Source of the DNA: Zingiber officinale
Lineage: Eukaryota; Streptophyta; Magnoliopsida; Zingiberales; Zingiberaceae
Assembly: GCF_018446385.1 (NCBI RefSeq)
Contig: NC_055991.1
Coordinates: forward strand, 103,647,712-103,711,711
Direction of reading: 5' to 3'
DNA: 64,000 nucleotides
Under the pieces are notes generated by a model, which had not been told where the DNA came from, made no database searches, and worked only from the letters and a program-made list of their open reading frames with translations. The position numbers were made by a program, and so were the translations under genes. Shown here piece by piece: positions 18,542 through 28,270 of this stretch. Position 1 is the stretch's first letter. Every line of letters begins with the position of its first letter.

Positions 18542-20429
18542 TGTTGGTGTAACCTTAGGTCAAGGTTGACCTGGTTGACCCGACTCGAGTTGACGTGACT
18601 CGAGTTGTATTTTGATGTTTGACTTGGGAAGATTGTCGGTGCAACCTTAGGTCAAGGTTGACCTAGTTGTGTTGCATGTTGATGTTTGACACTCGTGAGA
18701 GAGTTCTATTCTTGATGTGGGACAAGAATAGATGTTTGGGAGATTATTGGTGCAACCGTAGGTCAAGGTTGACCTGGTTGACCTGATTCGGGAAAAGTCC
18801 AAGTATGGAGACTTGGCACGGAAAAGTCCAAGCAGGGAGCTTGGCGAAAAGTCCAAGTATGGGGACTTGGCACGGAAAAGTCCAAGCAGGGAGCTTGGCA
18901 CGAAAAGTCCAAGTATGGAGACTTGGACGGGAAAGTCCAAACAGGAGTTTGGCACGGGAAAAGTCCCGTGAGTGAAGCCAGTGGAAATCTGGTGAGTGAA
19001 TCCGGTGAAAATCCTAGTGAGTGAAGCTAGGTGAAGGTGAAAGTCCCTGGTGAGTGAAGCCGGGCATTCGGGAAAATCCTGGTGAGGCGGTGAAAATCCT
19101 AGTGAGTGAAGCTAGGTGAATGGAAAAGTCCTAACTGGATGTTAGGCGGTGTGGAAAGTCCTGTAAGTGAAGCCGGCGGTGGGAAAGTCCTGTAAGTGAA
19201 GCCAGCGGTGAGAAAGTCCTAACTGGATGTTAGGTAGTGGAAATCTGGTGAGTGAAGCTGGTGAAAGTCCCGTGAGTGAAGCTGGAAGGGAAAATCCAGA
19301 TGGATCGGGAATGATCGGACTTCCGGTGTTGGAAAGTCCAAGTAGGTCAAAGGATTGACCGGACACTTGGAGAGGGAGCGGTCAAGGAGTGACCAGATGT
19401 TAGGGATGAAGTACCAATAGGTCAAGGTTGACCGGATATTGGTTTAGAAGTCTTGGGACTTGGTTTGGGCCAAACCAGCTCTGGATCGGTCACCAAACCG
19501 ATCCAGTGATACTGTTTGCTCGATCGGTCCGTGACCGATCGATCAACAAGCTCTGTTCGATTCTTGATCGATCGGTGACCGATCGCCAGTAACAGAGGCA
19601 AAGAGAGGCGGTGCCGATCGTCCATTGCATCGATCATGTCCTGATCGGCTGGGGACCGATCGAGACGATGTCGCGAGGTTGGGATCGGTCGGACCGATCC
19701 AGGTCGATCGGTCCACGCACCGATCGAACCCGCATGTAGGTGGGCACGTGAAGAAAGCGATCGGTCCGGGACCGATCGAATAGGTCTGATCGGTCCCCGA
19801 CCGATCAGTAGCAGTTGCGACGCAACGGCCAGATTTCTTCTGTGTTTTCTTCGCTTTCGCAGGTTAGGCTACGGCTGCGAGCCAAATGTTCTTCTTGCAC
19901 TCCTTCTGCTGAATCTTTTCTGCTTCCTGCTGAGCTTTGGTTGAGCTCTCATTGTGCTGAGTTCTGTTGAACTCGTTGAAGCTCTGCGTGAGTTTCCTGC
20001 TGGTGTTCTAGCTGCTGGATCCGAGAAGCTGCTGCTTCATCAAGGTTCCAGTCGACAACAAGAGGCAAGCAAGTGTATTACAATTTCTATTGTTCTTGTT
20101 TGTTTTCTCCATTGTTGTACTCCTTTGTTTGCTGTTGCAAAAGAGTGTGGCGAGGTTTCTCCACCCATAAGGAGTTTATATTAGCCGGTTCTCCGGGGAC
20201 TCATCCACCGACGGATTGACCGGACTCGTCCACCTTACGGACACGCCGAGGAGTAGGAGCCCTAATCTCCGAACCTCGTTACATCCATCGAGTTTGAGGT
20301 TTGATTTCTTTCTTTATCGCTTCTATTGTTTTATTTCCGCTGCGCTAACTCGACATTGTAGAAAGAATCGAACGAATTGGGGTCGGCTATTCACACCCCC
20401 CCTCTCTAGCCGTACGAAGGATCCTAACA
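18542..20429 (+). repeat. 5' LTR of the gag-only element
   Basis: 1,888 bp, TGTTGGTGTAACC to GGATCCTAACA. The first kilobase is a chain of short hairpin units (18799-19290). Then come eight GATCGGTC...GACCGATC palindromes (19483-19806). Compared with the 3' LTR it lacks the segment ATAAAAGGAGG at about 19865, which removes the TATA box. The open frames in it (e.g. 19954-20184) are identical in both LTRs and are not genes. Confidence 0.9.
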
Positions 20430-20431
20430 AG

Positions 20432-20443
20432 TGGTATCAGAGC
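20432..20443 (+). other. primer-binding site (tRNA-Met type)
   Basis: TGGTATCAGAGC, two bases after the 5' LTR. This is the usual minus-strand primer site of copia elements. Confidence 0.88.
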
Positions 20444-20492
20444 GAGGTCGCTCTTCATCGGATTCACACCCGTGGGAGCACAAGCGCTAGAG

Positions 20493-21968
20493 ATGGATCA
20501 ATTCGGAGAAGACATCACCATTCCACCCTTCTACAACGACAACTTCGCATATTGGAAGGTAAGGATGATGTATTTTCTTAGGACTAATATGTGGAATTGG
20601 TTTTGTGTACAAGAAGGGTTTACTCCTCCAATGGATAAAGAAGGAGAGCCTCTAGAGAAGAACAAGTGGACAAAGGAACAAGTCCATCAATCAACGATCA
20701 ACAATGAGGTAACTAAAACAATTGAATTTTCATTACCTACTAATATTTTGCGTAAGATAGGTGAATACAACAATGCCAAGGAGTTGTGGGATAACTTGGC
20801 CAAGTACCATGAGGAGAGTTCCACTTCAAGCCATGAAGAGGAGCCTAGTGAGCCAAGTAGCTCACATCATGGAGGGAGCGAATTGGGAGTTGAGGGCTAC
20901 TCAACATCCAAGGAAGAAGAGGAGGAGAGTTCCTCTTGCTCAAGTTCGGAGCAAGAAGAAGAAGTTTCCACCTCCGGAAGGGATGAGGAAAAGAGCCTTC
21001 ATCCATCCTCAACCCTAGGTAACTCAAGCATCGTAATTTCAAATAAGTTGCACATAATGTGTTTTGAGTGTAGGAAACATGGACATTACAAGAGTAAGTG
21101 TCCAAAGAGGGTAAGAAAGACTCCACCGGCGCCAAAGGTCAAGGAAGCCGGAGTCCCGAAACGCAAGGGCAAGGAGCACATCGTGTGCTTCCAATGCAAG
21201 CAAAGGGGACACTATAGGAGCCATTGTCCGAGGGGGAGGCAACCTCACAAGGGCAAGAGACCGGGCACATCGATAGGGGGAGCTAAGGCAAACCCTAAGG
21301 TAACCTCTAAGGTTCATTTTTGCAACTCTAATAAAATGCATGCTAGGAATTTTATTGCACTTGTCGATAATAACAAGCATGATAACCTTAGGAATCAATA
21401 CATGTGCTTAGGTGCCAAACATGTGAGCCTAGATAAGGATAACACTAGGAAAGCCAACCCTAGAATTACCTCATCTAAGGTTAAGGAGAACCTAGGTAGG
21501 AATCCCAAATCAACTAGACACATGCCTAGGAATGCCTCAAAGAAAAATGACAAATCAAAAATTGAGGTATTAGAGAAGGAGAATCAAGTCTTGAGGTCAA
21601 GACTTGATACTTTGGAAAAGGCTCTTAAGAACTTGGAGAAGTCATCTCTAGGGTTTAAGGGTCAAAAACCAAAGCCCAAGGACAAGAAAGGTTTGGGTCA
21701 CAAACCTAAGTCCCAAATGGTCAAGCCCACCTATCATAATGTTCCATTCGATTATGGAACAAAACCTAGGGCTAGGAAGACCACCACCAAGGTCACAAGG
21801 GGAGTCACCCCTATAGTTGATCTTGATGAGACCCAAATGACCAAGGCTTTAAAGCCTAAGAGGGTCATTAGGAGGGTTGCTAGGGAAGTTATCCCTAGTG
21901 AATATTTAGTGAACCCAATGAGCTCACATAGATATTGGGTTCCTAGGAGCATCTTCTCTACCCCATAG
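20493..21968 (+). CDS. gag: Gag protein of the gag-only retrotransposon
   Basis: An intact 491-codon frame from MDQFGEDITIPPFYND. An in-frame ATG lies 21 bp upstream, but this one matches Gag starts in the family. The N-terminal UBN2/DUF4219-like capsid part has FAYWKVRMMYFL and AKELWDNLAKYHEE. A Ser/Glu-rich acidic stretch follows (about residues 110-170). Two CCHC zinc knuckles come next: CFECRKHGHYKSKC from about residue 190 and CFQCKQRGHYRSHC from about residue 232. Near residues 360-395 is a short coiled coil (EKENQVLRSRLDTLEKALKN). The C-terminus is YLVNPMSSHRYWVPRSIF. Gag packages element RNA into virus-like particles in the cytoplasm. It stops where a protease would begin in autonomous relatives. 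The open frame suggests recent activity or trans-use. Confidence 0.9.
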   Translation: MDQFGEDITIPPFYNDNFAYWKVRMMYFLRTNMWNWFCVQEGFTPPMDKEGEPLEKNKWTKEQVHQSTINNEVTKTIEFSLPTNILRKIGEYNNAKELWDNLAKYHEESSTSSHEEEPSEPSSSHHGGSELGVEGYSTSKEEEEESSSCSSSEQEEEVSTSGRDEEKSLHPSSTLGNSSIVISNKLHIMCFECRKHGHYKSKCPKRVRKTPPAPKVKEAGVPKRKGKEHIVCFQCKQRGHYRSHCPRGRQPHKGKRPGTSIGGAKANPKVTSKVHFCNSNKMHARNFIALVDNNKHDNLRNQYMCLGAKHVSLDKDNTRKANPRITSSKVKENLGRNPKSTRHMPRNASKKNDKSKIEVLEKENQVLRSRLDTLEKALKNLEKSSLGFKGQKPKPKDKKGLGHKPKSQMVKPTYHNVPFDYGTKPRARKTTTKVTRGVTPIVDLDETQMTKALKPKRVIRRVAREVIPSEYLVNPMSSHRYWVPRSIFSTP

Positions 21969-23837
21969 ATGGGTTAGAGAGTGTCAACTCCAATAAGAAG
22001 GGTAGTTAACCCAACTTTGAGGAAATTGACACTCAAGGAGCATTCTCAAGGTTTTTGAGAACTTTTGAAAATGAAATGGAATTATCATTTACTCCTTTGA
22101 AGAGCTAAATGTGCCTAATGGTGGAAATATCATTTTTAATCTTAAGTGGCACAATTTGAGGAAAACTTAGAGAAATACCATAATTGGGATTTTGGTTTTC
22201 TCTTAGGGATTTATGGGCAATCTAGGGTTAGATTTTAAGTTAGCTAAGGCTAAGGATACTTAGATAGGGATTTAGGTATTTTATTTGTGCTAACTTGCCA
22301 TGATTGGTTGCCACATGCCATGCCATGACATCATATTTATTTTATTATCATTTGAAATGTCATGATAATGCTTAGGTTATCTATATGTCATGCTTTAATT
22401 AAGTTTTCAAGCTTTATGCCATGACATCATGACATTGGCACATGTTTTTACTTATGATATCATTTATGCCATGTCATCATCTCTTGCATTAATAATCAAT
22501 TGAATTGGTTTAAGGATGAAAAACACATTTTGATATTGAGATCAAAGTGTAGTTTAGAAAATGCATGAGAACTTAGCCTAAGTTGACCTTAACCCATATC
22601 TCACATCAAATTGACTTGAATGTGGTTTGATACACCTTAGATGTGTGTGAGATATTAGGATCATGAGTTAGGATCAAGGTGCATAGTTTTTGTACCTAGA
22701 TGAGCCTAATTCAAGAAAAGGAGGATCATAGGGAAAGCTTGTGTACAAGTCATGTACATTTAGCCCTAAGATTATGGTCCTAAATTCAAATGGTTTTAAA
22801 AGCATTTTAAAATTGATTTGAAAAACCTTGATGAAGCTTTCCTAGTGATAGCATTCATCATTGAACATTGTGATACAAAGTTGAGTTAAAACTTGAACTA
22901 TTTCAAAGTTTTTGAACTTTGTATCAAGATTTGAAAATGGAAACTATTTTCATAGAAAATTATTTTTCCATGGTAGTGTATGATATGAGGAATGTATCCT
23001 CAAAATTTCACAATTTTTTGAATTTTCTGGAATTTATTAGGGGTTTCTGAATTTCGGGAGAGGAAAAATCAGAAATCCCTGTGATCAGTGTGTGGATCGG
23101 TCGCTGGACCGATCCAGGGAGGGCTGGATCGGTCACTGGACCGATCCAGAGTGCTGTGGATCGGTCTGGTGACCGATCCAGTGAGGTCTGATAGCGTGCC
23201 AATGTGCTGAAATTCGACTGCATGTCTGAAATTTCGGCTGAAAGTTGGTTTTTAGATTTCTAAAGGTTTGAAACTCTCCAAGACATTGTTGGTGCAATGG
23301 TCAAGGGGGAGTTGGCCTTTAGGGGGAGTTTTAACTATTAGTCAAGGGGAGTTGACTTTTAGGGGGAGTTTTTACTCCTTGAGGATTAGTGATATGGGAT
23401 TATCACTAAGTGGATTGTTGAGCTTAGTATCAAGGGGAAAATAAGAGTTTCAATGAAAGGTATGGGACTTTCATTAGGAAGAAACTCTTGACCTTGATAC
23501 CCTCCTTTTTCTTTTTGATGTGTGTCAAAAAGGGGAGAGTGTTCATTGGAGAATTATTGGAGAACCCAAGTTAGGTTATCGGTTTAACCTAAGCTAGGGG
23601 AAGATTGTCAAGGAATGTTCGAGGAAGAACATTGGAATACTTTTTGATGTGTGTCAAAAAGGGGGAGAATTATTAGAGAACCCAAGTTAGGTTATCGGGT
23701 TAACCTAAGGGGAGAATGTCCAGAGAATGTTCAAGGAAAGAACATTGGACATTGGAAGATGGTTGGAAAACCTAAGTTAGGTTATCGGGTTAACCTAACT
23801 TGATTATGATTTTGTCAAACATCAAAAAGGGGGAGAT
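21969..23837 (+). other. non-coding 3' internal region of the gag-only element
   Basis: No conserved retrotransposon domain in any frame. It includes two GGATCGGTC...GACCGATCC palindromes (about 23096-23180). Three tandem modules at 23511-23837 each combine a G-rich polypurine-like stretch with an inverted repeat TTAGGTTAT..GTTAACCTAA. Confidence 0.75.
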
Positions 23838-25757
23838 TGTTGGTGCAACCTTAGGTCAAGGTTGACCTGGTTGACCCGACTCGAGTTGACGTGACTCGAG
23901 TTGTATTTTGATGTTTGACTTGGGAAGATTGTCGGTGCAACCTTAGGTCAAGGTTGACCTAGTTGTGTTGCATGTTGATGTTTGACACTCGTGAGAGAGT
24001 TCTATTCTTGATGTGGGACAAGAATAGATGTTTGGGAGATTATTGGTGCAACCGTAGGTCAAGGTTGACTTGGTTGACCTGATTCGGGAAAAGTCCAAGT
24101 ATGGAGACTTGGCACGGAAAAGTCCAGGGAGCTTGGCACCGAAAAGTCCAAGTATGGGGACTTGGCACGGAAAAGTCCAAGCAGGAGCTTGGCACGCGAA
24201 AAGTCCAAGTATGGAGACTTGGCACGGGGAAAGTCCAAACAGGGAGTTTGGCACGGGGAAAAGTCCCGGTGAGTGAAGCCAGGCAATGGAAATCTGGTGA
24301 GTGAATCCAGGTGAAAATCCTAGTGAGTGAAGCTAGGTGAAGGTGAAAGTCCGTGAGTGAAGCCGGGCATTCGGGAAAATCTGGTGAGTGAAGCGGTGAA
24401 AATCCTAGTGAGTGAAGCTAGGTGAATGGAAAAGTCCTAACGGGATGTTAGGCGGTGTGGAAAGTCCTGGTAAGTGAAGCCAGGCGGTGGGAAAGTCCGT
24501 AAGTGAAGCCAGGCAGTGAGAAAGTCCTAACCGGGATGTTAGGTAGTGGAAATCCTGGTGAGTGAAGCCGGTGAAAGTCCCGTGAGTGAAGCCGAAGGGA
24601 AAATCCAGATGGATCGGGAATGATCGGACTTGGTGTTGGAAAGTCCAAGTAGGTCAAAGGATTGACCGGACACTTGGCGAGAGTTCTAGCAGTCAAGGGA
24701 GTGACCGGATGTTAGGGATGAAGTACCAATAGGTCAAGGTTGACCGGATATTGGTTTAGAAGTCTTGGGACTTGGTTTGGGCCAAAACCTCTGGATCGGT
24801 CACCAAACCGATCCGGGATACTTGTTGCTCGATCGTCCGTGACCGATCGGATCAACAAGTTCTCGTTGCATCGATCGGTGGACCGATCGCCAGCAACAGG
24901 CAAAGAGAGGCAGCCGATCGGTCCATTGCATCGTCAGTTATGTCCCTGATCGGTCGGGACCGATCGAGACGATGTCGCTGAGGTTGGGATCGGTCGTGGA
25001 CCGATCCAGGTTTGATCGGTCCACGCACCGATCGTAACCCGCGAAGGTGGGGCTCGTGAAGAAAGCTGATCGTCCGGGACCGATCAGAATAGGTCCTGAT
25101 CGGTCCCCTGACCGATCCAGGCACTAGCCGTTGCGTCGCAACGGCTAGATTTCTTCTGTGTTTTCTTCGCTTTCTTCGCAGGTTATAAAAGGAGGGCTAC
25201 GGCTGCGAGCCAAATGTTCTTCTTGCACTCCTTCTGCTGAATCTTTTCTGCTTCCTGCTGAGCTTTGGTTGAGCTCTCATTGTGCTGAGTTCTGTTGAAC
25301 TCGTCGAAGCTCTGCGTGAGTTTCCTGCTGGTGTTCTAGCTGCTGGATCCGAGAAGCTGCTGCTTCATCAAGGTTCCAGTCGACAACAAGAGGCAAGCAA
25401 GTGTATTACAATTTCTATTGTTCTTGTTTGTTTTCTCCATTGTTGTACTCCTTTGTTTGCTGTTGCAAAAGAGTGTGGCGAGGTTTCTCCACCCATAAGG
25501 AGTTTATATTAGCCGGTTCTCCGGGGACTCATCCACCGACGGATTGACCGGACTCGTCCACCTTACGGACACGCCGAGGAGTAGGAGCCCTAATCTCCGA
25601 ACCTCGTTACATCCATCGAGTTTGAGGTTTGATTTCTTTCTTTGTCGCTTCTATTGTTTTATTTCCGCTGCGCTAACTCGACATTGTAGAAAGAATCGAA
25701 CGAATTGGGGTCGGCTATTCACACCCCCCCTCTCTAGCCGTACGAAGGATCCTAACA
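23838..25757 (+). repeat. 3' LTR of the gag-only element
   Basis: 1,920 bp. It has the same layout as the 5' copy: hairpin chain (24085-24260 and onward), palindrome array (24792-25130), TATAAAA at 25184-25190, then a U5-like end with the CACCCCCCCTCTCTAGCCG stretch. The TATA box is present here and missing in the 5' copy. Confidence 0.9.
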
Positions 25758-26117
25758 CCGTCCACCCTGCCCGCCCATCCGCTCTCCTCTCCCTCCCTTG
25801 GCTTGACCCTTCCGAAGAACCCCCCCATTCCTGACCCTAACCCTAATCCCCTCCAGCTCGCGCTCACCTCCGCCAAGATCGGCATCTCGGTCGAGGACCT
25901 CGCCTCCTTGCCACCTGTCGCTTACGCCTTTGCGGAGAAGAAGGCCGAGCGACTCGCTCTTAGGGTTGGCGAGAACCTCTTCAATTTCATGCAGTCCTTC
26001 TGCGGGATTGACGGAAGGCGGCTCATCGTGCCCATGGATATCCTTGACCGGTGGTTCAAGAAGTTCCAAGAGTGAGCCCGGAAGGATCCCAGTTACCTCA
26101 AAGATTTCGCCTTGTGA

Positions 26118-26740
26118 CAGACAGGTGAATGCCCAATCCCAAAGGTGCTGCTTTTTGCAAGGATCTCTTTCCTTGATGGTATCGCGTTTCATATTATATT
26201 TTGGTTGCATCTGATTTGCTTGAATTGTATGATACTTCTTCTTTTCATGCCTCTTCATTTTTATGTCTCTCTCAATTAATCCAGGTGGATGATCTTTGAT
26301 GTCCACTTTAACCGCCCACAATGTGTTTGTTGATTGTCCCCAACCAACTATAAAGCGATTTTGACATTGTTTGAAGTGAAGTTCTCAAAAAGTGATAGGA
26401 TCTCAAGATATTATATATGGCAGGAGAAATAAGCTAAATTTTTCAGTAATTATTCCATTTTGGATTTATTCATCTCATTGAAGTAGTCAACTAGAAAACG
26501 TCAACTAGAACATGCATCAAGAAACACTAAAAGATATCATAGCTTTGTTGAACTCCATTTTGCTTCATCATGCTTTAGTTATTCAGATGGTACAACTAAT
26601 TTACTCCTTCAGCACACAGTTTTATGGAAAGTGGCTGGAAAACTAATCATGCCAAAACCAAAGGGCTGAACATCTGAGATTAAAAAAGCTTCGTCGTCTG
26701 GACTTAAGTGGTCCTTTTCTCCTGGGACTAACCTGCTATC
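26118..26740. other. CACTA interior between the Hikeshi and LRR fragments
   Basis: The beginning probably represents the captured Hikeshi 3' UTR. No coding motif was recognised. Confidence 0.4.
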
Positions 26741-27390
26741 AGGTGGTGCTGGAAAACTTGAAAAAGAGTTTAGGAAAAAACTAAATGAGTTTTCCAAGGA
26801 ACTTAGAACATTCAGAAGTGTTGACTTGTCAGGTTAGCACACTGAACTTGTTAGAATGTATCTACAGCAAGTGATTACAGTTGTTCACTCTATAACTGAT
26901 TATTTCTAAATCTAATATCTGGTAATGAATATGCTGAGATAACTTTTCAGGGGATTAAACTTACATTTACTTTACCAAGGTAATGGAATACTTGTAGATA
27001 TTTAACAAATTCATGATTCTGTTAGGTCATAACTTTGGTGATGATGGTCTGTTTTTTCTTGCTGAAAGCCTTGGTTACAATCAGGTTAGTTCTTTTCCTT
27101 CCTTTCCATAACCTTGCTTTTTTTTCTTGTTCCTACTTGTAAACTATTGCTGAACCAGACTCTTAAAGGTATGACATTACTAAAGCAAGACATTTAAGCA
27201 TAACTTTTTTTAGTGTCGTTTAGCATCTCATTAGTTTTTTTCCAAGTCTCAGGCAACAGAGGAAGTTGATTTTTCTGGCAATGGGATTACAGCAGTTGGC
27301 CTAAAGGCACTCGATGGTGTTCTTCAGACGAATACCATGCTTAAAACTCTGAACCTATCAGGAAATAATATTGGCGATGAAGGAGCTAAG
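26741..27390 (+). pseudogene. captured EMB2004-like LRR gene, exons a-c
   Basis: Three exon-like segments with GT-AG borders. 26741-26832 reads GGAGKLEKEFRKKLNEFSKE then FRSVDLSG. 27026-27084 reads HNFGDDGLFFLAESLGYNQ. 27253-27390 reads ATEEVDFSGNGITAVGLKAL then TMLKTLNLSGNNIGDEGAK. They join in frame. The LxxLxLSGNxIGDEGA repeats are of the ribonuclease-inhibitor type and match, from memory, the chloroplast-related Arabidopsis EMB2004 protein. The gene's start is absent. Two LRR segments expected next in the family are missing, so this is a captured fragment rather than a working gene. Splicing could still occur if transcribed. Confidence 0.78.
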
Positions 27391-27763
27391 GTAAGTCCAT
27401 TTTTTATTTTTAATTTTACTAATTTTTATGTTTGCGCCTATTCATCTGGAAATAAGCAATTTGATTCTGCTAGAAGTACAATAGTGTATTGGAATACAAG
27501 AAAAATTAAAGTTCATTATAATCATTAATTGATAATTTGATATTAGATGATTTCTTTGATGGTAAATGACAAAATCCTTTAATGGTATTAGATAAATTTA
27601 CTGTGGTTGATATAGTAGGAATTCACACAAAGTAATTAGCATACTCCTAATTGTAGTTGCTAAATGCAAATACCCTACTATGTTTAGCTAGTTCATTTGA
27701 CTGTATTTATCTTAGTTTGTTTAGGTCGGTTTTCCGCACTATGTTTAGCTAGTTCTTCTCTGC

Positions 27764-27838
27764 TTCCAAGAAAAGAGCAGAGAAGAAAGAACCAGTGGTT
27801 CCTCAGTGGATCAATTTAGTCCCGTTAAGCTACGACAC
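27764..27838 (+). other. possible captured exon of unknown origin
   Basis: A short frame reads ASKKRAEKKEPVVPQWINLV, with coding-like residues (charged run, then VVPQWINLVP). It is surrounded by non-coding sequence. I do not recognise the parent gene. Confidence 0.3.
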
Positions 27839-28270
27839 TTGTTAGATGTAAGTCAGGAACTTGTATGCCCATCTTTTAACTTCCTTTTACTAAACTAAAT
27901 GCCCACATGAACAATCTTGAAACTTTTACAATGTCCTCATATATACTCTTGTGGAGTGTTTGTTTCCATGGTAGGTTAAAATGTTGAACTTAAAATTTTC
28001 TACTTTATGATATGTTAGTTTTCCATTAGTAGTTCCGATTAGAGATGCAAATTGGGTAGTGTCAAAGGGTTACGCCATACTAGCAGCTTGCAGGGCAAAT
28101 CCAATTCTCGAGCCGTACTACAACCATGCCAAACTGAGCATAGTGCGAAAAGTGACTTGGATGGATCTCTATCATGCCTAACCCAGGCACATTCCATTGA
28201 TTCCTCTCTTCTGGTTTAGATAAAGATTGTTTGGAATTGTATGAGATTGTATTTACCTGTCTCTAGATGA

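Larger units (their letters stand above)
18542..25757 (+). mobile_element. gag-only LTR retrotransposon (TR-GAG type), 7.2 kb
   Basis: LTRs 18542-20429 and 23838-25757. A 5-bp target duplication CCGTC lies at 18537-18541 and 25758-25762. Primer-binding site TGGTATCAGAGC at 20432-20443 and polypurine tract AAAAAGGGGGAGAT at 23824-23837. The only coding region is gag (20493-21968). The 1.87 kb from there to the 3' LTR has no protease, integrase, reverse transcriptase or RNase H motif. It must be mobilised by a related autonomous copia (SIRE-like) element. It interrupts the captured Hikeshi fragment. Confidence 0.92.
18338..26117 (+). pseudogene. captured Hikeshi/OPI10-family gene, broken
   Basis: Hikeshi proteins carry Hsp70 into the nucleus during heat stress. 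Segment one (18338-18541) reads SFPMDASTFV, stop, IDPLQWILDMNS...FPPGKALTIYFQ...FLFCGAV. After the retrotransposon, segment two (25763-26117) reads HPARPSALLSLPWLDPSEEPP, shifts frame in a run of seven C (25820-25826), then IPDPNPNP...AKIGISVEDLASLP, VGENLFNFMQSFCGIDG and PMDILDRWFKKFQE. The plant family normally ends ERA+RDP.YLK.FAL; here CGA has become TGA at 26073 and the old tail KDPSYLKDFAL is still readable to 26117. Damage: TAG at codon 8 (18362-18364), the retrotransposon, the frameshift, and the late stop. No intron is visible. Confidence 0.85.

Noticed and set aside
19483-19806. CRISPR-like array (regularly repeated palindromes)
   Set aside because: Plant LTR context, variable spacing, no unique spacers of constant length, no cas genes.
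19954-20184. 76-codon open frame, identical at 25282-25512
   Set aside because: Lies in both LTRs and is identical because the LTRs are copies; no domain.
24040-24286. Repetitive open frames such as YLDFSRAKLLLGLFRAK
   Set aside because: Shadows of the hairpin-unit array in the LTR; the peptide repeat follows the DNA repeat.
25752-26321. 189-codon minus-strand frame
   Set aside because: Shadow of the GC-rich captured Hikeshi segment, which matches its family on the + strand.
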